NCBI GenBank assembly: GCA_018873225.1
Contig: JAEILZ010000008.1
Coordinates: 1,860,001 to 1,924,000, forward strand
From: [Phialemoniopsis] sp. UDSM-2020
Lineage: Eukaryota > Ascomycota > Sordariomycetes > Thyridiales > Thyridiaceae
DNA length: 64,000 nucleotides
Direction of reading: 5' to 3'
Position numbers and translations under genes: made by a program
The notes under the pieces: model-generated
What the model saw: only the letters and a program-made list of their open reading frames with translations
Databases searched by the model: none
Told to the model about the DNA's origin: nothing
In this document: positions 45,722 to 58,226 of the stretch, in pieces
How the letters are laid out: the number at the start of each line of letters is the position of its first letter
How positions within the stretch are numbered: position 1 is the stretch's first letter

Positions 45722-46502
45722 CTTTCTCAGGGAGAGCTTCGGCGCTTGCTATGTATGATTAGCCCGCCGAGATAGACGTTCCCGTTTATTAAAAGACAGA
45801 CACGATGCTTTGTCGACTCAAACGAGACTTGGAAGTTCAATATTGAGAATCCCAAGTTGTCTTCAAGGTCCACTGCATCCATAAATATGAATTACTGTAA
45901 AGAGATCGGCCGTTTAGATATTTGCTTTCGATGCTGTCAACCATCAGGCCATATATAAGCTGTTGTGGTGCCAACTGCGCCGCATGCCCGGACGAAGCCG
46001 GGAATTTAATGGGGCTCAATTCACCGAACCATATCGCCGGACATCCAAAAAGCCGCTCCGAAACCATGATTATTCGAGGTTCACGTCACTGATATCGTTC
46101 GCCAGCTGACCGCGTTTCCAAGGCGCCTGAATACGCGGCCACTGACGTCCTTATTGCGAAATTGCAAGGCGCGGAATCAGCTGTGCCAGTTCACCGAGCT
46201 ACAAGCCAAATGACAATTACAAGGCGCGAAAGTACTCAGGTTTCAAACGGTTCTCATTTTACTACCTTACGCCCTGTACACATGACATTTGCTCTGTCAA
46301 TAGGAAATGGACATATCAAACCGCCGCGGCCCTGTGTCGCCCAAATCTCTAATATCATTAAAATGCAAACGGCCTGTACTTTCTAATTGAAATCATGAAC
46401 CGAAAGCCGTGTGATGTGGCCAGACGATCTACACAGAAAAGACACAATCAAGAAATCTTCAACCATAACACCTCGTAAGATACGGGAGCCGATGCACCCT
46501 AT
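45722..46502. other. intergenic region
   Basis: Promoter of the DUF5519 gene and 3' flank of the aspartic protease. AT-rich with no supported gene. Confidence 0.5.
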
Positions 46503-47908
46503 TTACAGGGGCTTGGATGCGAAGCCAAGCTGAGTGTTGCCGCCGTGGAAGACGACGAACTGGCTCTTGAGGAAGATGTCGCCGTAGATGGCAAACGGCA
46601 GGTTTCCGACGGGCTGGATGCCGCCGAAGCAGAGCTTGGCCGTCTCGAACGAGTCCGTGTCGGCGGGGGCGAAGTTGATCAGCTCGCCGGGGACGACGGC
46701 CTTGTGTCCGCCAATGGTGACGGTGTAGTCGGGCAGCTCCTCGGTGCAGTCAAAGACGTAGCCACCAGCCGCGGGACTCAACTCGGAGCTCTTGACTTGG
46801 CCATAGTAAGCGGTGACGAGCGCCTCGGGCAGCATGAGAAGGGTGCTGCCCGTGTCGGCGATGGCCTCGTGCGGCTGGTTTACGGTCACGTTGTTGCCGA
46901 TAGAGTAGCTGTCAGTGGTGAACTGCCAGAAGCCATTGGTGCTGTTGACATCGACAAACGTGATGTCGCCCGTGAACTCGGTCTGGTCGATGAAGCCGAA
47001 GTTGTAGTTGCCGGCTACAGAATAATGGAAGTCAGTATAAGCATCGGCATAGAAAGAGTGATCCGGTATGCATTTTTCATACCTTCGGACTTCTTGAGGT
47101 TGGCCGTGAAGAGTGGCATGGCCAGGTCGTCCATGGCATTGCTGAAGAAGGTCTTCTGCGCCGTGGGCTGAACCTGGTTGATGGAGTCGAAGCCCAAGCC
47201 GAGGAGGCCGGAAGAGGCCGTATCATTGGTAAAGGAGGCGGAAACTCGGGAGGCCGACTCAATTGCCTGGTTTTCGACCGTAACTCCACCGATGGTCACG
47301 GTATCCGTGTAAACGGTACCGGACGACTGGCTGCCGTCACCGTAACGGATGCTCCACACCGACCCTTCCATCTCCTTGGCAGTTGAGCTCTTCTCGATCT
47401 CATACAACACCTGGCCGTTGACTTGGGTCTTGGGAGTCTTCGAGCTGAAAACCCATAGATCTGAAGAGCCGGTATCGAAATCCAGCATAAGTCTCTGTGG
47501 CGGTGTGCCGATATCGACAGCCGAAAGATACTCAACGTCGAAAAGCTGAGGGACAGCCGATACCTCGCCCTGGTCCGCGCTGGTGGCGTTGTCTGTCGAG
47601 TTCCAGCCCTGTCCGGAAAAGCCAGGCTGGGCTAGCTTGACTCCAAGCTCCTTCAAGAAGTCTTGGATGGAGCTGAGAATGTCCTCGGGAATGGGAAGAC
47701 CGTACTTGGAGTAGATCTTGGCCATGCTCCTCAGGCCACGGTGGGACATGGAGAAGTCGGGGTTGTGAACCATACCGATCTTGAGGGTCAAACCGCCAAG
47801 GACTGAGATCTCAAGGTCCTTGGGACTCAGCTTCCTTGGCGCGGCAGATACCAGATTGCCGGAAGAAAGAACGGACGCTGCGACAGCAGCGATGCTGAAG
47901 AACTTCAT
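46503..47908 (-). CDS. secreted pepsin-type aspartic protease
   Basis: Exons 47083-47908 and 46503-47014 (intron GTATGA..GTAG) give 445 residues. The start at 47908 opens a signal peptide ([24 protein letters not shown]). A propeptide of about 95 residues follows, then the A1 protease domain. The first catalytic motif is [12 protein letters not shown] (Asp145), the flap region is [17 protein letters not shown], and the second is [13 protein letters not shown] (Asp329). The C-terminal ends with the usual [14 protein letters not shown] and LGFA. No GPI tail is present, so a soluble secreted endopeptidase like aspergillopepsin/endothiapepsin is likely. Two cysteines near the end (FDC, KLCFGG) fit the conserved disulphide. 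Confidence 0.94.
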
Positions 47909-49867
47909 GCTGAATGGATTGAAAGGAACGGACGAGTACCTAGATCGGTAGGGAAACAAGGAATGACGATGCAAAGAGAATGAGAAAACAAAACAGCAGC
48001 CTAGTTCTAGGAAGCAATGGATGGGTTGAAAAAACAAGTGAGTGTAGAAGTGATAAAAGAGTGAGTGAGTGATCGCAACTACGACCACGCGGCAGAGAGA
48101 GTGAATGTGACAAGCTTTTGCCAGCCGAAGGGAAATTCATGCATCGTGCCCGTCTTAAGAGGCCTCTGTCTCGAGGTCGCGGTTGGACGTGGAGGCACGG
48201 GCAGTCCATGGTTCCAGTGTTAGAAGTTCTCGGCGTTTGTCGATCCTGTCCTGCAAAGGCCTGCGACAGGCTGGCGAAGCCGCGGCCCTTTGAGATAAAT
48301 GTGGACAGGCACAGCTGGCTCCAGGTTATTTTGTGGGCGTCGACGAAATTGGAACTGGGGCCAGGGGTCGCAAGATGCCAAAATGGTGCAGATCGATAGA
48401 GGGACAAACGTGCTTGTCAGGCTGTGCAGCAATATGTCTGCAACAAGTCAACCAAGTCAAATGTTGGTGCCAGCAAACCGAACGGACGAACCAACAGTCT
48501 CTGCCTGCCCTTTTGCATCTTGGCGTGCTGAATGCCGGGGCCAGATTGGCTAGGTATATTTCTGAAAGGATATCATCACCGCGTTGGGCAGCTCAACGTA
48601 CTCCGAATTCAGATGGAAGAGATCTCCGGCGCGACCCTGGGCTGGTGGCGCTGCCAAGATGAAACATCCCCGTTGAAACCAAAAGCTTGGTGGTTGCGCC
48701 GCAGGTCCTCCCAGCACGACATGACGCACCACCAGCCTAAATCGACAGCCACATACTGACCTATCGACACTAAGACTCAGCTGTCACGATGACTGTTTGA
48801 CTCAATAGGCCATGGCACATGTCTGGGCACAGGAGAAGGTCCTCAGCTATCGTAAATCAATACATAGCGATCCCAAATTCCATACTGGGGCGGGCGAGGG
48901 GTTCGGAGGGGTCTGTAAAAGAGGAGAGATTGAGATCGCCTGGATATCTGGCCCACCAAATTCGGTTAGGAGTCAAGTTCACCAGTCGCCTTTTGCTACG
49001 GGTTTCACGCCAAGCCACCAATCGATAATCACTGTCGATCAGGGGTAACAACTTCATGCCCCGCCATATGTATTGTACATATGGGGTGCAAGGTGCTCCA
49101 GCACAAATCTCCGTCCCCTACATTGTTACTGAGCATGCTCGGCATGATAATATGCAGTTTATGATCTTCCTCGCGGCAGTTCGTTCGCCCTTGGCGAAAC
49201 CTACCTTGCGACGTCTTGTCAGGTTTTCAACGCAATGCCTCATTGTGATACCAAGGCTCCCTGTGGTAGCAGCATAGTTGCTTCCTCGTTGTGACGATGT
49301 GTCTAAATCGGGACACAGGCATATACTTGGAAGTCAGCAAAGATTGATGGTTTGTGATCAGTCTCTACTAAGGATACTAACAGCCTTCTGTGAACGATTC
49401 ATTTTCAACTGAAGTACTCCGTACGGAGTAGGTAGTGGGATCATACTCTCTGATGCCTGTAAGTGGTATTTAATCTCGAAGAGACACCATCGACGAACCC
49501 GTCACCGACTTGTCTGCTAAACGCGCTATATGCTAAAACACCGACACGCGTATGCTGATCTTGTCAAAATGTGTATATGTTGCCGTACAGTAAAAATTGT
49601 CAAGGCGTTTGCATGTGAATTAGGTGGTTGCTTTACCTAAGCCACCCAGTCTGCCTCGATTAGTCACTGTACATATTGACTTCACATGCAAGCTTTAGGC
49701 AGCGATAAGCTGCGTTATCGTGGAAGTTTCCAGCACGTCAATACCTGTACACCTCCACGTAAAACCGCGCCCAAGCCGAAGGAGCCAACAAGAACATTTC
49801 TCATGAAGAGGAAAGAGGGGGAGAAGAATCATGGACTCTGTCCTCTCAGAGTGATCAGCAAGACAAA
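47909..49867. other. divergent intergenic region, about 2 kb
   Basis: Upstream of both the aspartic protease (-) and the Wss1-like gene (+). Pyrimidine-rich leader sequence on the minus strand next to 47908. Frames such as 48333-48662 have no support. Confidence 0.5.
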
Positions 49868-51193
49868 ATGTACGAACACGACCCCTTGATCCAGTCTTAC
49901 ACGCACTTGAGGAGCTTCCCTCGCGAGAAGGATGCGCTGCACATCTTGCGGAAGGTCGCGTCCCAGGTCAAGCCTATCATGCGTGCCCGTGGATGGCGGG
50001 TTCCAGAGTTGGCAGAATTCTTTCCGGACCAGGAGAATCTTTTAGGTATGACAGACTCGAATGACACCTGTGATTGTCTCCTCTTGCTAATGCCTGGCTT
50101 AGGGCTCAACGTCAACAGAGGTCAAAAGATCCTATTGCGTCTCCGGTACCCTCGAGATCGAACCCTGTTCCTACCTATCGAGCAAATCACCGACACCATG
50201 CTTCACGAACTGTCCCATATTGTACACGGTCCCCACGATGCCCGGTTCCATGCGCTGTGGAACCAATTACGGGATGAACACGAGGGGCTCGTTATGAAAG
50301 GCTACACTGGCGAAGGCTTTCTCTCAGAGGGGCAACGTCTTGGCGGCGGAAGGCAAGTACCCATGCACGAAGCTCGTCGACTGGCACGCGCGGCGGCCGA
50401 GAGGCGACAAAATCTGGGTGCCGGGTCCGGCCGGAAGCTAGGCGGCGCGGGCCTCGTGCCAGGACAGAACATTCGCAAGGTCATCGTTGATGCTGTAGAG
50501 CGCCGCAACACGACGCTGCAGGGATGCGGCAATACCAACCACAATGAACAGGAAATTCGGGCCATCTCAGATACGGCCACTAAGAATGGTTTCCGGACGC
50601 AAGCGGAGGAAGACGCCGCAAACGAGGCGGCCATAGCTCAGGCGCTTTGGGAGCTGGTCCAAGAGGATGAGAAGCGAAAATACGGTAGTGACTATGTCCC
50701 CCCAACCCCGGACCATCCTTCCGGTAGTGGTGGCGGAGCAGTCGTCTCTGCAACGACTGCGACGTCCTTGACCAACAGTCGCGAGAACCGCCATCCATCA
50801 GCGAAGCCAGACGCGCCCGTCAACTCTTCAATGCAACCTCCACCGGAGGGAAGGCCCCTGTCACCAGGGCCGTCGTCTAAAGAGTCAATGTCTGGATGGA
50901 CATGTCAAACTTGCACGCTGCACAACCCGGATAACTTTCTTTGTTGTGATGCCTGTGGGCTAGAGAGACCCGAGGATGTAACCAAGGCAATTGCTAGCCG
51001 TTCTTCAAAGCGTACCAGAACGACAATCGACTTGACCGCATCCCCAGGAAGGTCAGTCCGGGTTCGAAAAGACCCCCCAGTTGCCACGACGCCTCCTCCG
51101 GCTACCTGGAACTGCTCATTCTGTGGGACCACCATGGAACGACAATGGTGGACCTGCTCCTCGTGTGGGAAAATGAAAGAGAGTTCGAAATGA
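49868..51193 (+). CDS. Wss1-like DNA-protein crosslink metalloprotease
   Basis: Exons 49868-50045 and 50103-51193 give 422 residues. The 57-nt intron (GTATGA..GCTAAT..TTAG) is a multiple of three without a stop, so it can be read through by mistake; removal yields LLGLNVNRGQ, the family sequence. The WLM catalytic domain is at about 1-190 with HELSHIVHGPHD (zinc ligands His94, His98, His104; catalytic Glu95). Two zinc fingers of RanBP2 type follow at about 325-349 (WTCQTCTLHN..CCDACG) and 395-415 (WNCSFC..WTCSSC). Between them lies a SUMO-interaction-like TIDLTAS. Wss1/SPRTN proteases cleave proteins covalently trapped on DNA, guided by SUMO and Cdc48. The domain order fits that role. Confidence 0.9.
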   Translation: MYEHDPLIQSYTHLRSFPREKDALHILRKVASQVKPIMRARGWRVPELAEFFPDQENLLGMTDSNDTCDCLLLLMPGLGLNVNRGQKILLRLRYPRDRTLFLPIEQITDTMLHELSHIVHGPHDARFHALWNQLRDEHEGLVMKGYTGEGFLSEGQRLGGGRQVPMHEARRLARAAAERRQNLGAGSGRKLGGAGLVPGQNIRKVIVDAVERRNTTLQGCGNTNHNEQEIRAISDTATKNGFRTQAEEDAANEAAIAQALWELVQEDEKRKYGSDYVPPTPDHPSGSGGGAVVSATTATSLTNSRENRHPSAKPDAPVNSSMQPPPEGRPLSPGPSSKESMSGWTCQTCTLHNPDNFLCCDACGLERPEDVTKAIASRSSKRTRTTIDLTASPGRSVRVRKDPPVATTPPPATWNCSFCGTTMERQWWTCSSCGKMKESSK

Positions 51194-53295
51194 GTCTGCT
51201 ACGATGTTACGATTATTATGATAAAAAAATACCCCTTGCTTTTTGCCCTTTAGAAACTGATGGGCAACCAATCAGCACCAGGTGTAAGTGATAAATTAGG
51301 TTGCTAAATAGAATCCTACCATTCGAAACTAAAACTCTTCCTTGCCATGCACATGTGCTACAAATGTGGGAGTGCGATATCACGATATGAAGCGTTGAGG
51401 GCAAGACGTCAAAATGCTTTCGACTCAAGCTGCACTCAGCCTCCAACGAAGCTATGACGTACATACTGACCCTTGTGTGTAGTAGAGCTCTTGTCCTGGG
51501 TAAGCCTAGCGCTAATGTCGGCGGAGGTAGCGGTGAATGGGAATTCCAAAGCACTTCACAGTTCACTGGGGTCAGAAAACGCATTGAAAGTCCCTGGACC
51601 CAGGATCGCCGATCTAGCCTGACTCTAGACTGGCTTCTACCCGGTCTTGTGGGTGACCATTGGCCACATATTGCTCCTAGGTCCTCACTAAGCTTAGCAC
51701 CGGCTGCTTTGCAGGGCCTCTGGTAAGGGTCCAGCTCTTGCCTTCGCCTTTTCTTTGATTGCGGGTCGCAGGGCCTTGAATAAGACCAGAGCTCAGTGTT
51801 GGTTGGACCGATGTGCTGACTTGCACAACCGTCGCCGTCATCGAGGGTCTTGGCGACCCCCGCGAGTGAGCGGATTCAGCAACAATGCCATCCGTCACTC
51901 GTGTGTTCCCGCTTCGTGCGACCCTAAAACGCCATGGGAGGGGGTTGCAACGCTCCACGACGACTGAAAATCCCCTCGCGACTGGGGTTCTCAACGGCCT
52001 TGTGATTTGTTGTCGGTAGTTGGCAAAGCAGATCATCGCCACCCGGCCGTTCTATCGCCGTCCTATCCGGCCGGGAGGTTGTCCCAGTGCCACTCGGCAT
52101 GCGTGTCTCAACTCATTTCACTTCCAGAACGGGAAAACTGAGACGGGTTGCTTGCAGTAGTCCTGCTAGTCAGGACCCTTGCTGATGTGCAAGAACATCT
52201 CACACACCAACGCCACTGCGGTCCATCCTCACACAGCGTTCGGCGTCTGCATCCCGAAGAAGGGTGTCACGGCGAAAGAGCCTCGAGAAGCTTGAACAAG
52301 TTCGTTTTTGGCCAGCCCTAAAATTGCGGCTATTTCCTCCTTGTGGAGCTGTTGCGGTTGTGTCCCAGGTTTGCATCGTCTGGAGAATGATCAGCAGTGT
52401 TTGCACCATAACGAGCTGCTTCTGGTGGGCCAGCGCAGCATGTCCGGAGTAAGCCCCAGGCCTGGCAAAGTCCAAGGTGTGCTTTTGCCCGGGATGATCG
52501 CTGTGGTTTTTCTGTCTTTTGAGCCCTGCGTAGGAGGCAGGTAGGCGGACACAAGTGTGACGGGTCGCTACGTAAGGCGTGGTCAACCTAAAGGCAGCGT
52601 GGGCAGAGCGGCAAAGAGGTAGCTAGGGTTTTGGGATCTGCAGAGAGGCAAAGAGGTCGCGAGACGGTTGGATTTGTCGCCGCCGTCCTTCGTGCTCGTC
52701 GAAAGAGGAGCCCCGGGCTTTATGACGACATTCCCACTTTGGGAAACTCCTCACTCACGGCCTAGAGTCTCTAGCTCCTGCTCTCCGTCTCTTTAGTGCG
52801 GTTTGCTCGAAGGGTCGACACAGAATTGGCACAACAATGAATGCCATTCATCTCTTTCCACTGTTGACCTGACGGGCTCTCTCGACCTTGTCAATTATTT
52901 CCCTGCTTCAAGAGTATTGCAACTGATTCTGTGGGTGTTGGTTCCCGACTCTGGAATTCATCTTCGCCTGCTCAAGCTCATTTAGACCCGGAGCACACAT
53001 CTCACATTCCTTTTGAGTCGTACAAGCAATACACCAACACATAGCCTCTGGTTTAGGGCCATGTTCTCGAACGGCCTAGACCACCCGCTCCAAAGTCACA
53101 CCTCCACACTCCGCGGCTGTCTATGAGACGGTGTCTCGTTGAGATAGCTCAGTCGAGGTGACCAGCGAACTTCATCCTCGAACAACATCACTCTCCTCTA
53201 CACCCCACTAGGCGACTATCACAGACTCCTCTCAAACGCATATCCACTGGGCTCTTGGGTCCTCATACCTGCTCCATGTGCTTCAAAGCCACGAT
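51194..53295. other. intergenic region, upstream of the histidine kinase
   Basis: About 2.1 kb without a supportable gene. The last several hundred bases are C/T-rich on the plus strand and are probably the histidine-kinase promoter and leader. The kinase frame is open upstream to 53278 but only from a GTG. Confidence 0.5.
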
Positions 53296-56200
53296 ATGTC
53301 ACCCGATGATGCTTCACGCCCGAGAGGCGAACCTGCTGGAAGTCAGCCGACTCAGGTAGCCCCCATGAGCTTGTCAGCATCACAACGAGAACGACAACAG
53401 CGAGCGCCTTCCTTACCACTCGTCACATCCGCCGACTCGACCCATGTTCGACCAAAGAGCCCCATGCCGGCTCATCAGGATGGCGTGCGTTCCCGCATGC
53501 GCGACCGCTTTCTGCGCGAGTCGCCTGCTTTACCACCGACGGCACAGAGGGATCAACCCACGAGTCCGTTCCGCTTACCCATGCCTATGATCAGTCCTGC
53601 GCAGTTGGCCTTCTCAGCCATGCAGTTCTTGCCTGTTCCGCTGCTGGTTTTGAATAGTCTGAAAACGGTTGTACTTGCCAATGAGGCGATGGGACGACTT
53701 TTGGGACTAGTATCGGAGAAAGGGGACGAACAATCAGATGCCACAACCTCGATTTTGGACAGACTGCGCGGTCAATCGCTATCGCAGGTTGGTGTGGACT
53801 TGATCCAGGACGGAAGGCCTGTTTGGGTAACGTGGGAAAACCTCCTGGATTCGCTTGTCATTGAGTTGGGTGCTTCCAAACTAGGAGGCCTGGAGGACGA
53901 TGGCGAGAAAACGCCTCGACCAGACTCTACAAACAGTAAGGCTCAAACATCATCGACCGTCACCCCGAGCACAGTGCTCGACGTGGTGATCACCCGAAAC
54001 GACCTGGGTACGCCTGCGGAATTTCGACCAAAGACAAGAGGTTCCGAATTCCAATCCTACGCGAAGATGCTCATCACCGTTTGGGAGGTCGACGACCAGC
54101 AGACATATTTCACCTTGACCTTCACTCACAGCGACACTTCAGGCCATCAGTCCTTGGCCAAGCCGAAAAAATCGGTAGCTCGATCTAACGTCTTGCAAGC
54201 ATCCGAACGGAAGTCGATACCACACTCAAATTCACCGTCCTTAAGCTCCGGCCAGGGTTCTGTATCACCATCCTACACGATAAGCCCCGGCGCAGTGGCC
54301 GTGTCTTCGAGCCCATTCCCCCCCATGGGACCTCCTGCCAAGTCCGCGTTGTCAAGCACGCCCTCCTTACTCCAGAAAACACTACTCATGAAGGATGCTT
54401 TACTCGACAACACAGAGATGGCTGTCTTCGCCATGTGGAAGGACGGCAGCGTGATGTATCCAAATGCTGCCGCACGGAGGCTTCTCAGAAAGGGCACTAC
54501 TTTCGAGGACTTTCAGAACGGACATGACAGTATTACGAATTGGGAGGTATACGATGAAGACTTCACTAGGATGCTCGAGCCAGAGGAATACCCGATCTCA
54601 GTCTTGTTGCGGACAGAGACACCATTTTCTGGAAGGAGGGTTGGAGTGTACGATCAAAATGGCGAGAAGCGCATTCTTGACATCTTAGGAGAGATCATCC
54701 GGGACGAGAATACTGGGGAGATACTGGCGGGTGTCGTGACTGCTCATGATGTCACCGGTATAACTCAGATGATCACACAAATCAAGGAGGACGACGATGA
54801 GCGATTCGAGCTGATGTGTGAGTCGATGCCACAGTTCGTGTGGACTGCCAACTCGGACGGCAAGGTCGATTTCTTCAACAATCGCTGGTATAACTACACT
54901 GGACTTTCGAAAGAGGCGTCACTCGGCGATGAATGGGTAAGCACGTTTCACCCTGATGATCGTCCAGAAACCTTGGCGAGATGGAACTACTCGTTACGTA
55001 CGGGAGAGCAATACGTGACAGAATATCGGTGTCGAAACAAAGAAGGCGAGTGGAGATGGTTTCTCGGTCGGGCATTGCCTCTGAAAAACAAGGAGACCGG
55101 TGAGGTTGTGAAATGGTTTGGTAAGTCGATCTAGTGAGTGCAAATCGTCATATCCAGGACTAATGTTACGCAGGGACTTGCACTGATGTGCACGAGAACA
55201 TCGAAACGAAGCTGGCAGCGAAAAGATATCGAGAGCAACTCCTCAGCGTCATCGCCCATGCTCATGTCACTATCTTCTCCATCGACATGGAGAGAAAGGT
55301 CACGATGCTTGAAGGTGCTTTGATATGGGATGCAACCGATGAAAACCGAAATTCTGCTGCTCACAACCTGGGCTCCCAGTGGTACATTGGCCAAGGTGTT
55401 GACGAAGTGTTTAACCGCTTGACACCCCAACTCAGACGGGGCGAGCAACCTGGCTTCCTGAAGTCCCTGGATGATGTGCTCGATGGCAAAGTCTCACAGG
55501 ATTTGAAAGAACATTCCATCGGTTGGTCCTTCTATTCGCCTTCTTCGTAGCTCACTGTTAACCTGACTGAACTGATAGACGACCGGTGGTACCGAACCCG
55601 CTTCCTACCAATATATGGCAAGGATAAAAATACGGGGCCTGTCCCCGCCATCGAAGGGGTTATTGGTGTTATCATGGATGTCACGGAACTGAGAAACAAG
55701 GAGGCAGATCTTGTGGTGCAAGAAAGAGAGAAACGACAAGCCATGGCCAGCGAAGCAGCCGCCAAGGAAGCAAGTCGCTTGAAGAGCCAGTTCCTGGCGA
55801 ATGTTGGTAGCCCCTCGACCATATTCCGTGATTAGTGCTGACCTTGTCCAATAGATGTCTCACGAGATTCGAACGCCCATTACTGGCGTGATAGGTATGG
55901 CGGAGCTTCTTCTCGACATGGAACTTGGCCAAGAGCAGCGCGACTTCTCGGAGAACATTTATCGATCGGGGAACGCGCTTCTGACCGTCATCAATGACAT
56001 TCTGGACTTTTCCAAGGTGGAATCTGGGCGACTTGACATTGAGGAAGTTCAATTCTCGCTCCCAGTCATCATTCGCGACGTAAACAAAATGCTGAGCTTT
56101 GCGGCTGAGCGCAAAAACCTGGATTTCCAAGGGTTGATGGCGCCTGAGCTTGCTAGTGACCTTGTTTTATTGGGGGATCCAGGCAGGGTCAGACAGATCA

Positions 56201-57618
56201 TCACGAACCTTCTCACGAACAGCATCAAATTCACCAATCAGGGCCACGTTCGTTTCTCGGTCCTCAAAGAGAAGGAGACCTCTGACACTATCGAGGTCAA
56301 ATTCGTTGTCCAGGATACCGGTATCGGTATTGACGAGGATGTTCGAAAACGGCTTTTCCAGCCTTTCAGTCAGGGTGATGCTTCAACGGCGCGGAAATTT
56401 GGCGGCACTGGCCTGGGCCTGACCATCTGCAAAAACCTACTCGGCCTGATGAATGGCAAGATAGACTTACAGTCAACAGTTGGCTCTGGTACCACGGCAA
56501 CATTCTGGATACCTTTCAACAAGCCACAGGGGGCACAGCATACCAACGTAGTGCAGATTGAACCTCTAGCTGACAGGTTACAATCCGACGTGAGCGTGTC
56601 TTGCAACAGTTCAGAGATCGAACAGCGAATGGGAACGCCGCCAAGCGATTGGTCGCAAAATCCCATGAATGGGACCCAAACATCGCCGGTGCGCAAGCCA
56701 CGATCGGCTGTCACAACCTCGACGCAGCCAAATGAGAACGAGATGTCATCCAAGGACCGCGCCAAGATCCATGTGCTTGTCGTTGAAGACAACGCGATCA
56801 ACCAACAGATTGCAACAAAGACCATCAAGAAGCTAGGCTTCAATGTTACGGCCGCTTGGAACGGCAAGGAAGCCTTGGAATACCTCAAGTCGGCCAAGGA
56901 CGGCGACAAGACCAAGCCAGACATCATCCTGATGGATGTGCAAATGCCCGTGATTGACGGGTATAAGTGCACTCACTTGATTCGACAGCACACGCCATAC
57001 AAGGACTTCATCCAGGATGTCCCCATCGTGGCAATGACTGCCTCTGCAATACAGGGCGACAAGGCCAAATGTGTGAAGGCAGGCATGGATGATTACCTAG
57101 CAAAGCCAGTCAAGAGTCGTACCTTGGAGAAGATGCTGATACACTGGTCCCACACCAAGCGTGTCAACGTTGCGATTCAACATGGCTCGACATCATCGGA
57201 TTGTTCCGATTCTCTGGATATCTGCAGCAACGCTGATATCCCCATCGTGGGCCATGACGACTTCCTGCAGGCGATCAAGGCCACCGCGAGTGGCCTGACC
57301 GAGGGCAGGTTCAATTCGGTCCAGCCTCTACCAACTCCTCGACCTCGAGAGGAACAGTCCTCAGCCGACGGAGTCCACTCAGAGGGATACGGGTTCTTCC
57401 CAGGAGGTTCAGACTTTTCGCGCCCCGTACGGCGGCGGGAGACCGATGAGCAGGCGCTGCATTCACGAGATGACAAGCTCATGGACGCCGCCAGCGGAGG
57501 TGGCGCGGCGCCACATAGCCATTCGGCTTTGAAGGGGCCGACGGCGACTGGTGATCTGACCACTGCAAACGTCGAGAAGCTGCAGCGGCAAGAGTCCATG
57601 CGACGACAGCACTCGTGA
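53296..57618 (+). CDS. multi-PAS hybrid histidine kinase with receiver domain
   Basis: Four exons (53296-55120, 55174-55521, 55579-55802, 55855-57618) give 1386 residues, with no transmembrane segment, so a cytosolic sensor. PAS-like domains are seen at about 104-180, 362-485, 498-615 (MCESMPQFVWTANSDG, ending WRWFLGRALPL) and 628-745. The dimerisation/phospho-acceptor domain begins right after exon 3: FLANMSHEIRTP with His802. The ATPase has NLLTNSIKFT (N box), DTGIGI (G1) and FGGTGLGL (G2). A receiver follows at about 1103-1225 with VVEDNAINQ, phospho-acceptor Asp1160 in ILMDVQMP, and DYLAKPVK. The C-terminal tail is disordered. Output is expected through a histidine phosphotransfer protein. 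Introns 2 and 3 use GTTGGT donors. I do not assign a fungal kinase group. Confidence 0.92.
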
Positions 57619-58226
57619 GGATATGCGAGTCGGAGGTTGGAAGTGATTGCATTGGACCGGCGTTGTTTGATTTTGGGGGGATACACAAGCACAAGCGTGA
57701 CACAAGGGCACATCAAGGGGAGTACACGGCGGGACCCAGCATTTTACAGCATTACTTTTTACTTCACCTTGGGCGTACATACACATGCCAATATCTTCCT
57801 GTGTTTTTTCTATACTTTTCTTTCGAGGCAGGGCGAACAACGGGGCACAACGGTCGGGTTACAAAACATGCAATTTGGCATACGATACCATGATCGGCGT
57901 TTGTTTCTTTCGGGATTATACCACACTGGATTGAGACTTACAAAGGGGAAAAGGGGTTATGATACCACAACGATGGAAGAACACGATAGGTCAAAGAATA
58001 CAACTCAATACTCATACTCATCATTGAGCCATTGCAGTATAGTGTGTTTGTTCATAACGAGCTGCACACCTCTATGTTTGAGAAAACGGAGCTTATCTAA
58101 AATGATTATGCTGCTGAATCTACTTTTTGCGTACCAATCAATAACAATCATGTTAGTGAACCTCTATATAAGCGCCAGATCCCCAAGTATGACAGACACA
58201 AGCTACCCAGCTATCGCCAAGTCATC
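57619..58226. other. convergent 3' flanks
   Basis: Tail-to-tail region between the histidine kinase (+) and the histidine biosynthesis gene (-), AT-rich on the right. No gene; the long frame 57637-58278 is low-complexity flank. Confidence 0.5.
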
